A stretch of DNA of 26,461 nucleotides, from positions 1-26,461 of the forward strand of contig JALMLS010000345.1 in NCBI GenBank assembly GCA_038496445.1. Reading direction: 5' to 3'. Positions within the stretch are counted from its first letter, which is position 1; every line of letters begins with the position of its first letter. This DNA comes from Trichosphaerium sp. ATCC 40318 (taxonomy: Eukaryota; Discosea; Flabellinia; Trichosidae). Below, in pieces: positions 1-9,533 of this stretch. Under the pieces are notes generated by a model. It was given only the letters and a program-made list of their open reading frames with translations, searched no databases and was not told the DNA's origin. Position numbers and translations under genes: made by a program.

Positions 1-115
1 GCTTTAGTGAAGATTAGCGTTACTTAGTAAAAGTTCAAAGAAAACAGAAGTGCTTCTTCTTGTGACACATATTTTCAAATAAAATTGACATAAAAAATTA
101 CAACATAAACCATAA

Positions 116-3100
116 ATGTATGGTCTTGTTTCAAAATCGGGTGAAAAGAGTCATCTGTTGAGTGTGGATGTTGATGGTATTTTTACAGGCACGTTTGGTT
201 CTTTAAAAACGCTAGTAGTTTACTGTATGATGTAGATGCTGTTGGTACCATCGCTGTAACGCAAGTTTATCAAAATAAGGGCTCTAACCCAATAGAATGT
301 GTCTACTCCTTCCCTAAGCATGCGGCTATGCCAATAACTGGCTTTTCAGTAACAATTGGAGACAAGATAATAAAAGGTAACTTAATACAAACGTTTTTCT
401 TTTTCTTTTCATAAAAAACTGTTAACTTTTTTTGAACAGGAAATATTTCTTCTAAAGAGGAAGGAAAGATTGAGTATGATATTGCTGTTGCAAAAGGTAA
501 AGGTGGTTACTTACTAGAACAAGTTTCAGAGGACATTGTTAAAATGTCAGTTGGTACGGAACTGGTGACTAGTCTTAAGAAAGTTTTTGTAAAATAACTT
601 TTTTCTGAAAAAATAGGCAATCTCAATCCTGGAGAAAAAGCGTCTGTCAAAATATCTCTTTTATGTACAGCATCTTATGAACTTGGTAACACAATGCGAA
701 TTGGGGTTCCATTAACTTTTGGTCCTCGATACGGAAAGCGTAAGTGACAAAATGATTGAAATTGTGAGGAGCTCAAAATTTATTATTTGTTACAGCTGCT
801 GACAACATTGGAACTGTGACTTATACTGACTCTTCCAGTATGATTACAACGCTAAATTTAAGGTCACTATGCCTTGTGGCATCAAAGATGTCACATCACC
901 ATCACACGAGGTCAAGGGTACCCTAATCATAAAGTACAAAATAGTCATGGGTTTTTTTTTAGCTGTGCTTGACGCAAAAGATACTATTGCAAATATTTCA
1001 CTAAGTCCGAGTGATGGTAACAATTGGGCAGATATTATCATCCTTGTAGAAATGAATGATTCAAATGAACCTACTATTATTTGCGAGACAACACCAGATA
1101 AACACAGAGCAGTATGTATATCGCAAATGAAGTTGTTGTTGACACACTCCATCCAGGTTTATGTTTCTTGTAAACCCAACTTCAAGACACCTAAAGATCT
1201 TGGCTTGTCACATGAGTTCATATTCCTTCTTGATAGAAGTGGTAGCATGGCAGGACATCGGTATACTTTTAAATTTACATATTTAATGAACTGACTGAGG
1301 TTGTAGAATGAGGATGGCAAAAGAAGCACTTCAAATTTTTCTTAGAAGCTTGCCTACAGATTGTTCTTTTAACATCGTTGGTTTTGGGACTTCCCATAAC
1401 ACGCTCTTTGAAGAAAGCAGAGAATATAATGATGAATCTCTTCAAGAAGCTTCTAATCACGTCAAGTCACTTAAAGCCAACTTTGGTACACAAGTCGCAC
1501 TTGGATTTTTTTCTCAATTTTTGTAAACAGGCGGAACGGAGATACTTGCTCCTTTGAAGGCTATAATGACAAAACATCCTAAGACTGGTCATGAAAGGGT
1601 TATCTTCCTTCTTACTGATGGAGAGGTACATAATACAAAGTCTGTTTGCGACTTTGTATTACAACACGTGGCGCACACTCGAGTTTTCACAAGCACGTTG
1701 CCTTTTAGTGAGAAGATCAACTTTAACAAAAGCAATAGTCGGTGTTGGGAAAAGTGCTTCTACTGCTCTTGTGGATGGTGTAGCCAAGTCAGGTAATGGA
1801 ATGCCTACTTACGTAAGCAATACGAAGAATATGAGCACCAAGATAATTCGCCAGGTAACTACAATACATAGAACGAAATGCGAAACCAAAATAGTAACTT
1901 GAAAACATAGCTCAAAAGCGCGTGCACGTGTTTAACGGCCGTGTGGAAAAACCTCAAAGTCAACAGCTACCCCAACGAAGATATATCAATACCATATAGT
2001 CCAGGGGATACTATATCTGTACTAGGATTAGTAGAAAGCGACGAAGACTTAGAGTACAAATAACTTTATTAGATTTATTTAACTAGTGTTTAGGCATGCA
2101 TCTTTGGAGCTTTGTACAACTTCACTCCCAGCCCAAACGTATGAAATAAGCCTCAAAAATGCATTACATACAAATGGGATGCACGTACATCAACGGAGTG
2201 TTCATGTTATGTTGCCTTTCAGAGAAAAAAGCGAAATAGTTGATAACAGTTTGAAATACCAGATACTAACAAAATACACTTGCTTTGTGGCAGTTGGTCA
2301 AGAGAAGAAAACTGTCAATGGTCAAACTACACAAGTTGATATCCCTCTACCACTTCTATCCGCCCGTCCACAACAAAGAGCATCTAACTCCGCAGGAGTG
2401 TCTGTTTCTCGTGGCGGTAATCGCTTCCATGAAAGCAGTGTGGTAAATAGGAAGTTAGTTACCTTTATTTACTAATCAATTATTTCTAGTGTACCATTGG
2501 CGCATCTTTCCATTATAGTACTGTTAAGCTTGGAGATGGGAAAACTATGAAATCTCAGTTTTGGGTAAGGAGGTGGAGCAACCACTAAGCACTATTTTCT
2601 AAATTTTTTTGTACTAGGATACAGCAGGCCAGGAGCGATATAACTCACTAGCTCCAATGTATTATCGAGGAACAACGCTTGCAGTAATATGTTACGATGT
2701 TACAGATGAGGATTCGTTTATCAGAGTAGATCATTGGCTATCTGAAGTAACACGTGGTTCAAATTCTGCTGTAATCCTTGTTGGAAACAAAGTACGTATT
2801 TCTGACGTGACAACAAACAATAAAAGGATTAAAATGACAATATAGGTTGACTTGAAGGATGATCGTGAAGTCAGTTATACACGTGCTTTGAACTATGCCA
2901 ATAAAAACGATGTTTCCTTTTTTGAAGTTTCAGCGAAAACAATGGAAGGATTAGATCAGCTAGTGTCAATCATGTACCAAGGTACTAACATCACCGTACT
3001 TTCGGCTTTACCCCTCCTTTATATCTATGCTTACTTATGTGTCCATACAGAGGCATACCTTGCTATTGATTCACCCAACAAGGATATCAAAAGTACGTCA

Positions 3101-3841
3101 TTCTTTTTTTGGAATTGTGATGAGCGTTTTTTTTTCAGTTGTTTATTTTTTTTGTAGTTGTATTAGTTGGAGAGCAAGGTGTCGGTAAAACCACTATTGA
3201 GCAGCAAATCTCTAGTTATCGTGTCGATTTGACAGAATTTTGTAAGAAAAATCCTAAGCGGAGTCAACCAACAAACAAGCAACAGCCAATCACAGAAAAC
3301 AATCAAGAAAATAGCGGGTTTTTTGGATATATTGCATCCGCTTTTGGCTCTTTTTTTGGAGCAAGTCAATCAGTAGAGCAACCAAACACAGCCTCAGAGC
3401 CAAAAAAACAACTTAAAAGATCATATAAAACCCCAACACGTCAACATACACAACAATCTGCAAGTACAGATACAAAAAAAATAAACAAGAAAGAAGTAAT
3501 TAATGTGATGGACTTGATCATGTTACAAAAGGCAGATGGTACTTGGGATTTAACAGATACATTTGCTAAATGTATGTTGACTACCAAAGAAGCATTATTC
3601 AAAGCAATACCGCCTGAGGTACAAATAACAATTACATTATATTTTCTCCAAACTTTTTTCTCAATGTACTTTTTAGATGTCATCAAAAGAAAGGCTTTGG
3701 GCAACATTGCTTGCTATCACATACCTCGAATCTATTGAGACTGAAAAAGAAGCTAGACAGTTAGTTATATCAAAGGCAAAGGTTCATATATCATTATATA
3801 GTAATTGTAGTATGCACGCTAGAACCTTTCTGAATTTATGA
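116..3841 (+). CDS. VIT-vWA protein with embedded, circularly permuted Rab-like GTPase
   Basis: Multi-exon gene of roughly 930-950 residues. Exons from 189 to about 917 encode a VIT domain (AVTQVYQNKG, IECVYSFPKHAAM, SPSHEV). Exons 963-1854 encode a von Willebrand A domain with a complete metal site: DRSGS near 1232, T of FGGTE near 1537, D of LLTDGE near 1614. A following beta-rich part ends KYTCFVAVG. Then come Rab motifs TIGASF (2493), DTAGQERY (2618), NKVDL across the 2792-2845 intron and VSAK (2925), followed only afterwards by the P-loop VGEQGVGKT (exon 3158-3618). A polar linker and the usual VWA5A-like C-terminus (LIMLQKADGTWDL, then ERLWATLLAITYLE) finish the protein at TGA 3839-3841. 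Later exons: 2094-2442, 2490-2564, 2618-2791, 2846-2981, 3051-3092, 3158-3618, 3677-3841. The intron at 1693-1732 appears to be GC-AG. The first exon (ATG at 116) and the frame at 816-862 are uncertain. Family members are intracellular; the function here is unknown. Confidence 0.85.
2418..3240 (+). other. Rab5-like G domain, motif order G2-G3-G4-G5-G1
   Basis: Domain-level annotation inside the VIT-vWA gene. The segment NRFHESSV/CTIGASFHYSTV matches the switch-I region of Rab5/Rab22-type GTPases, joined across a phase-0 intron (2443-2489). DTAGQERYNSLAPMYYRG is switch II, GNKVDL is the guanine-specificity motif and FEVSAK is G5. No Walker A motif is encoded in the exons before it. After the last helix and a short linker (YLAIDSPNKD), exon 3158-3618 opens with beta-1 and P-loop: IVLVGEQGVGKTT. 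All five G motifs are therefore present, with the new termini placed between alpha-1 and switch I. No C-terminal prenylation cysteines follow, as expected for an internal domain. The alternative is two neighbouring GTPase fragments. Confidence 0.75.
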
Positions 3842-4233
3842 CAGGCAAAACACTAGCTTTAAAATTTCCTGAAATAAACCTCAATGGCGTTTCCATTTAC
3901 TTGCGTATCACCTTCTACCATTGCAGTGCCTTCAATACCAAGTCTTGAAAGGGCACGTTGCGTTTATTAGACCCACATTTAAAAGTTGCTGCAGCCTTGA
4001 TAAACCCAATTAAAACTTGACAGTAAATACAAAAATCGAACAATTTTTTTTTAATACTTTTTCGACATCGTCAACGTACTGGTTGAGTGAAAGTAATGAC
4101 TATATTACACGTACTAAATGCCTATATAGTAACTGAAGTACCATTTACCTTAATAGTACGGCCTCCAGCAAGTACCATAAGAAAAAAGAAATACGAAATT
4201 GCAAAATAACTGTAGCTTCATTTGTATTCCTTC
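3842..4233. other. Gap between convergent genes, with a doubtful minus-strand exon
   Basis: Lies between the stops of the VIT-vWA gene and the EEP gene. AATAAA at 3873-3878 could serve the plus-strand transcript. On the minus strand, about 3859-3955 reads openly to a TAA at 3859 and ends VNGNAIEVYFRKF; another short open piece begins with an ATG at 4177 (MVLAGGRTIKVNGTSV). They may be exons of a small unrecognised gene, but I could not join them confidently. Confidence 0.3.
3873..3878 (+). promoter_or_regulatory. AATAAA polyadenylation signal
   Basis: Lies 32 bases after the TGA of the VIT-vWA gene. Confidence 0.5.
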
Positions 4234-5426
4234 TTACATCCATTTGAGTTCAACTACCAGCAATTTATGATCTGTAACCTTCTCTGCATCTATTTGAGTA
4301 CATGTACTATTATCCCAGTCAATTCTCTTTGCTATATCTTGACTTATCCAAATGTAATCAATGCGTGTACTATATCTGCATGTTTTAGCATCAATATCCT
4401 TCTTTTCAGGATTAAGACATTTCCAGCAATCCACAAACCCTCTTCCTTTCATAAACTGTGTAACATCTGTTCTTGGAGGCTCCCAACCTTAATTAAACAT
4501 CAGAAAACAAATACAAAAGAGGAACAAAGTAGTACAGGTAAAAAAAACTAAAAAAATGATTAAATAATGACCACAAAGCCATATACTCACCAGACATATT
4601 TCTTCTATCTACAATAGTATCTTCCCAAAACCTTCAAACAAAGAGAGATAATTGTAAGTTCTCTCAAAGATGCTTATTATTTAAACAGTTTCAAGCACAG
4701 AAAAAATGACTCAAATGTTTTTGGACAGAGTTGTCACGTGATTGTCACATGTCATCAAAAAAAAAAGTCAGCGTACTCATCTGTGTAATCTTCTCTTGTC
4801 AGGGCATTAAAATCTCCAAGTATTATAGCTGGACCTTTGACCATATCCAAGATTTTTTTGATTTGAATCAATCGAACATTTTCGTCTTTGTGACATAAAT
4901 GTGTCACAACAATGTCTCCAATTTCATGTTTAATTATCGTAGCATTACGCGTTTCCTTCCCAGGGACCTTTTGCGAGGAGTATCAACAAAGATAAGACGA
5001 ATTTCAGTTAAAAAACAAAGGAACAGCCTTGTGGTTCTTGTAATAAACGTACCTCTAGTTTAATGCTTTCCCACGCACTCACGATATCTCCTTTGATTAT
5101 AAAAGCGTTTCCAAGCGTAGGAGAGTCTCCTGGTCCAAAATATGGCTTATAGGCTTGGCCCAACGCCGCAGCTATGCTCGGTCAATACAATATAGATGTA
5201 GTAGTAGTTACAGAAGCTTTCTGGCGTTGGCATGTAAGTTTGTCGCGGATTCTTTACAACCTACGCTAAATAAGTTAATATATCTCTCAGTTAAATCACT
5301 GACCTCTTGTAAACCTATAATGTCGATATTTAACGGTTTTAGCTTTGCGACAAGTCCTTTCTCATTAATCTTCCATTCATCATCGCTCCACGCGTGTACG
5401 TTCCACGAGGCAATACTTAACGTCAT
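4234..5426 (-). CDS. Endonuclease/exonuclease/phosphatase (EEP) family protein, 274 aa
   Basis: Five exons (5426-5212, 5176-5053, 4967-4777, 4631-4591, 4487-4234) join in phase to exactly 275 codons. EEP catalytic motifs are in order: ASWNVHAW at the N-terminus (Asn), GLQEV (metal-binding Glu), ILGDFNAL (Asp/Asn), STRIDYIWIS, and TDHKLLVVEL (catalytic Asp-His) just before the stop. Members hydrolyse phosphodiester or phosphomonoester bonds in nucleic acids or inositol lipids; the substrate cannot be read from sequence. There is no signal peptide or extra domain. Introns are 35, 85, 145 and 103 nt; the 35-nt one is among the shortest here. The gene converges on the VIT-vWA gene, and a Harbinger element sits 88 bp upstream of its ATG, in or near its promoter. 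Confidence 0.9.
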
Positions 5427-5511
5427 TTCACTTGCTAAAAAGCGTTATTACCACTTCTGACTTGACCGACAACGAGGAGAAAAGGAACATCAAGCAGTAA
5501 ACAATCCCTCC
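5427..5511. other. EEP upstream region
   Basis: Short stretch between the EEP start codon and the transposon target site. It presumably holds part of the EEP promoter; no motif recognised. Confidence 0.35.
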
Positions 5512-5514
5512 AAT
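5512..5514. repeat. Target-site duplication AAT, left
   Basis: AAT directly precedes the left inverted repeat and is repeated at 6601-6603. A 3-bp duplication is usual for PIF/Harbinger elements, though TAA/TTA is the commoner sequence. Confidence 0.6.
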
Positions 5515-5555
5515 GAGGGATAACCCGCAAAAATTTTTGGCTGGCTATCTCTATG
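5515..5555 (+). repeat. Left terminal inverted repeat, 41 bp
   Basis: Begins GAGGGATAACCCGC and ends GGCTGGCTATCTCTATG. It matches the reverse complement of 6560-6600 with three mismatches, at repeat positions 16, 19 and 24. Confidence 0.92.
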
Positions 5556-5599
5556 TGGATAAGTTGCACATTTTTTTGTTCACTTATCTCTATCATAAA

Positions 5600-6485
5600 A
5601 TGCTTTCTTACTACTCAGCTCGTGACCACGTGCACAAAAAACTTTCCCGAACAACGTTTTGGGCAATGCAGGCATATGTTGAAAAGCATGAGCCTATTTT
5701 GTGGGCTCTTGAGAGATCACATGGTTTTTTAGCCAAAATGTTGGTCTTTACACTTTACCTTGATCTGGTTGGTATTGGCATGTCTCACTTACACCAAAAA
5801 ACAAAAAATTGGATCAAAATAGGCAACAATTCTGTACAACACAACGTGTACAAAATTAGAGAAGTTCTTTATGCCTGGGCAAATACAGTGCTTGTGGTGG
5901 GTACAGCCAGCAACTGGACAGCGGCAGCAAGGAACATTAAGAAACCGGAACTACTTAAAGCTGTTAATTTATGGATGGATTCTTCAGACTTTAGGCTAAC
6001 AGGCAAACACACCACATCTAGAAAGAGTGACCTATGGTCATACAAACTGAATGCTCCTGGAAGACGATACATGGCCATAATGGATGGAAAAGGCCATTTT
6101 CGAAAGATCTATGGTGGGTACTCTCCAAAGGTGTATGACAGCACATTCCTTGAGGTAATGCGAGAGCCCTTTACTAGGACCTTTGAAGGTGCAACAATCA
6201 TTGCTGACAACCACTTCAGAAAGGCACAGCAATACTTTAAAACTTTAACAATACATGCTAATTTAAAAGAACCACGGAATAGCACCAAGACAAAAACTGG
6301 GAGAAGTATCAAAGTACTCACTAAGGAACAGCACAAGTACAATGCAGCTATCAGAACTCTCCATGCACAAGTGGAGTGCCCATTTGGCCAGATAAAGAAT
6401 AAATTCAAAAAATTATCAAAAGTGTGGTCATCCAAATGGACTACCTGTCTTTCTTGCAGCAGCTGTACACAACCTCACACGTTAA
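5600..6485 (+). CDS. Harbinger-type DDE (Tnp4) transposase with 3' frame break
   Basis: The plus-strand frame opens inside the left repeat; the first ATG clear of the repeat is at 5600. A helix-turn-helix-like stretch (SVQHNVYKIREVLYAWA) precedes the catalytic core. The acidic triad is visible as MDSSDFRLTGKHTTSRKS (first Asp), GATIIADNHF (second Asp) and HAQVECPFGQIKNKF (Glu). The spacing and the GGYSPKVYDSTFLEV block are typical of the DDE Tnp4 family. Frame 1 ends at 6502 with an atypical tail, whereas a frame shifted near 6422-6430 reads VFLAAAVHNLTR and stops at 6483-6485, which is the normal family C-terminus. A single-base indel is therefore likely. Transposases of this type cut and paste the element by its inverted repeats. 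Confidence 0.85.
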
Positions 6486-6559
6486 ATAAAAGTTGGTTTT
6501 AGTCCAAAAGAGTTTTTTGTTGAGTCATGTGACAGGTACAAATAAAGTGGTAAAAAAAG

Positions 6560-6600
6560 CATAGAGATAGCCAGCCGAAAAATTATGCGGGTTATCCCTC
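6560..6600 (-). repeat. Right terminal inverted repeat, 41 bp
   Basis: Begins CATAGAGATAGCCAGCC and ends GGGTTATCCCTC; inverse partner of 5515-5555. Confidence 0.92.
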
Positions 6601-6603
6601 AAT
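6601..6603. repeat. Target-site duplication AAT, right
   Basis: AAT directly after the right inverted repeat, matching 5512-5514. Confidence 0.6.
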
Positions 6604-6724
6604 AGACGCAACAGCGGTGTAAATTACAACCACAACACACAAAAAATAAGGGTTGCAAAGAAGACAACAAGAAAGCCCTCTAAAAGGCAAAGCGCGATCA
6701 AAAAATTGGAAGTTATAGTACACG

Positions 6725-6730
6725 TTTATT
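6725..6730 (-). promoter_or_regulatory. AATAAA overlapping the Cbl stop codon
   Basis: On the minus strand the TGA stop and AATAAA share an A (TGAATAAAC), which implies a very short 3' UTR. Confidence 0.45.
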
Positions 6731-9131
6731 CATGGATGATATACATTGATTATACGCACGATATCTTGTCTGCAAATAGGACAACTTTCACCTAAAAATA
6801 AAAAAATCAGAATAAAAAAACCCAAAACAAAAACAAAAAAGAAAAGCGCTCTTTGCTTACATCTAGCAGCACATTCTGTGCAACAAGCCATATGTCCACA
6901 CTCCAAAAAAACAGTATCCCTCTCCAAGGATAAGCAAATAACACACCGCATATCTCTACGACGCTTTGAACGTGAGTGCTTCGAAGAAGATCCATTATGT
7001 TCGTGATGATGACTATTTGATACAGGCGTTGTTGGTTGTTGTGTTAACACTGTAGCCTCTGGAGGAGTGCCATCTGGTGTTTGTGTAGTAGTTGACGCTG
7101 TTAGAGATACAATAGGTGTAGTAGCCGTCTGTGAATTAACTAATTCGCCAGAAGGAGAATTAGATCCAGAATTATGAACACTTGAAGCAAGAGGACTAGT
7201 TCCATTCGCATCAGGTGTTCCATAAGCAGCCGAATCAACTTCTCCTTCGCCACCAGCATCCTCACCATGTCCAGCAACAATATCACTATTGTGTCCGTTA
7301 TAGGAACTATCGTCTTCAGTAGAATAATCGTCCATATCTCTTGGTGTTTGATTTAATTCGAGAACCATATCATTAATGAATTTACTGCCGACTGGGTACT
7401 TTAACTTTGCCGTATGAGAGTTCGCAAATTGTAATAGGGACTCGTAGACTGTTGGTGGATTTTTTAATGTCATGCCTGTTGGTTCTACGCTATATAGTAG
7501 GCAATGTTTTATTTGTTTATGTGTGTCAACAAATGTGACAGCAAAGGACCCAGGTTGCGTTTTAGAGAAACGTATAAGGAAAGTACCCTTTTAAAAGTAT
7601 CAGTAAATAGTACATTCAAATATTAACAAGTTTCTGAATATATACAAAGAGCGCCAGAGAGGCAATTTTGAACGAAAACAAAAAACCAAAAAAAATCAAA
7701 AAACTCAAAACGGTAATTTGAACGAGTTTTTTTCAGCTGAATAGCGCTCAACCGAGAAATGTGTGATATACAGTTTTTTCCTTAAGCTTTATACTATATA
7801 CTAGGTATTTATTTATAACCACCAGAGTGTATCAAAGCGAGAAAAAAATAACATTTTCATTCTTTTCAGCAAAAAACGTTTCATACCTCAACTTTTGTTT
7901 GTAGTAACAGATTGGCTTCAAGTGCAGGTACAAATCCAGCAAGTAATCTAGTGCGTTCTCAAGTAAGTACACCGTATCACAAACAAGATTCAAAAAAAGA
8001 AGGAAAAAAAAATATACAACGTACCCGCCTTGTAACGCCTTTACAAGCCGCTTTGATGACCCTAGAATTATTTTAAGCATTTTTAAAGCCATTTACAAAT
8101 GAAAGTATGTCAAATCAACGCCTAAGTACCATCAAACGGGCCAAACCATTTCAAATATATACCAAACTCAAAGGCGCTTACATAGCCGTCTTTTGTAAAA
8201 TCTAAAGGCATGGCGTCAAAAATAAGCAAAAAAATGAATACGACACAATCCCCTACCACGAAATAAAGCGCACCTAAGAAAAATTTGATTACTTTCTCGT
8301 ATTTTGGGACGTCAGCGTCTTTATTCGGCTCTGCTTCAGTAAACTTTGCAAACCATTCATCCCAAGCTACGAATATCGCCTGTAAGATTATATATTAGGC
8401 AAATAGAGTAAGTTTTAACAAAATAGTAACTGAATGATTGTTCTCATTGCTTCAAAAATAAACTAAAAGGCGTTTAAGCATTTTGACGTGCAGTGAAGCG
8501 TTTTTTCTATTGTTTTAATGCAGATCTGTCCAATCGGTACAAAACGTACGTCCGCGTATGCCTTTGTCCAAAAATCTTTACCGTCATCACATAGAATCAA
8601 ATCTCTACCTTTTTTGGGTCCATTTGGTTTGTACAAAGCGACAAACTGGTCGGCTTGTTGCTTTAATACGAAGTCTTCTTGATAGAGTTGTATTTTAGTC
8701 TCTTTCCAGAAGTCTAATTCAAATTTCTGCTTCAGCGTGACCAGTATTGTTCGTATTCGAGTCATAGTGTCGACAATAATCTGTACGGAGTGTTCGTGTG
8801 TGATGTGTTGGTAAGCCTTTTTACAGAAGGCTCCAATGGAGCTCTTGACAAAGTCTACTGTTGTTTTTAACTCTGCGAGTTCTGCGAATACATTAATAGG
8901 CTCATTGATGACCTGGAATCCTCGTGTATGCTCGATGATGTATAAAAGGTCCCCAGCGAGTTTTGTGCAGTGATGAACGAGCACCTGTTGTTTACCACCC
9001 ACTCTATGTTTCTTTTTACCACGTTTCCGCGACAGAAACGACGGTAGGAACGGGCTCCGCCCACCACCGGGCCCTTCTGTCTTTTTGTCCTCCGTGGTGG
9101 ATATACTGGGATGTTCTCCCTGTGAAAACAA
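6730..9131 (-). CDS. Cbl-type E3 ubiquitin ligase: 4H / EF / SH2 / RING, 548 aa
   Basis: Seven exons (9131-8550, 8379-8274, 8201-8130, 8061-8025, 7947-7887, 7587-6861, 6791-6730) close exactly to 549 codons. Residues 1-40 are a basic leader; about 45-180 is helical and matches the Cbl four-helix bundle; KDFWTKAYAD and the next exon match the start of the Cbl EF-hand part, and DFTKDGYVSAFEF (about 230) its calcium-loop region. The SH2 has the phosphotyrosine-binding Arg (GTFLIRFS, about 287). A Ser/Thr/Pro/His-rich linker of roughly 145 residues precedes a C3HC4 RING (CVIC, CGHMACC, CESCPICR) that ends the protein. Cbl proteins bind phosphotyrosine and ubiquitinate receptors and kinases. The long SH2-RING linker and lack of a Pro-rich tail or UBA differ from animal Cbl. 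Confidence 0.9.
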
Positions 9132-9533
9132 TTTCCGTGTTTGCTACAACCGTTAAAAAACGAGTAAAATGAACAAAAATCAGTCTTTTTTGGTAAAGAG
9201 CGATTGCTGAATGGTCTTTGATTTAATGCGCCGTTATGTGCACTTCACAACACAAGGTACTTCGATATAAGTACTATAAATGAAAGTTTTTCGGATTCTG
9301 ATGCCCATAAACGGTGAATTAGCGTGTTCTTACTAGATTCAACAAAAAATGATTTTATCCTTCAAAGTATTCATGCTAAAGCATTATCGTGATATGGTTC
9401 AACGCATCACGCAAACAGAAAACACGTGAAGCTTCTTGAGAAGAAAAAAAAACCATTTCTTTAAAATTACATAGAAGGAACTATCTCCGCCATATTTCAA
9501 CAAAATAGAGCTGATGTGCAAACTTGTAAGTTC
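9132..9533. other. Gap upstream of the Cbl gene
   Basis: About 400 bp between the Cbl ATG and the stop of LDDWY-A. It should hold the Cbl promoter and the LDDWY-A 3' end. A CACGTG palindrome lies at 9423; nothing else recognised. Confidence 0.35.

Larger units (their letters stand above)
5515..6600 (+). mobile_element. PIF/Harbinger-type DNA transposon, 1086 bp
   Basis: Complete element bounded by 41-bp terminal inverted repeats that match at 38 of 41 positions and by a 3-bp AAT duplication. It carries one DDE transposase frame in the plus direction and no second (Myb/SANT) ORF, which classical Harbinger elements usually have. The near-perfect repeats suggest a fairly recent insertion between the EEP and Cbl genes. 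The transposase has a frame break close to its 3' end, so this copy may be non-autonomous. Confidence 0.9.

Noticed and set aside
3139-3157. Reading the P-loop exon as the start of a separate new gene (a frame opens at 3139)
   Set aside because: The T-rich stretch ends in a good acceptor (TTTTTTTGTAG) and joins the Rab part in phase 1 as KIVLVGEQG; downstream it runs into the C-terminus expected for the VIT-vWA protein.
5513-5599. ATG at 5513 as transposase start
   Set aside because: This ATG straddles the target-site duplication and the inverted repeat, so it would not belong to the element; the first internal ATG at 5600 is safer, though the true start could lie elsewhere.
6746-7006. Plus-strand ORF rich in Lys
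   Set aside because: Antisense shadow of the Cbl RING exon and of a T-rich intron.
8963-9172. Plus-strand ORF upstream of Cbl
   Set aside because: Antisense to the four-helix-bundle exon; no recognisable content.
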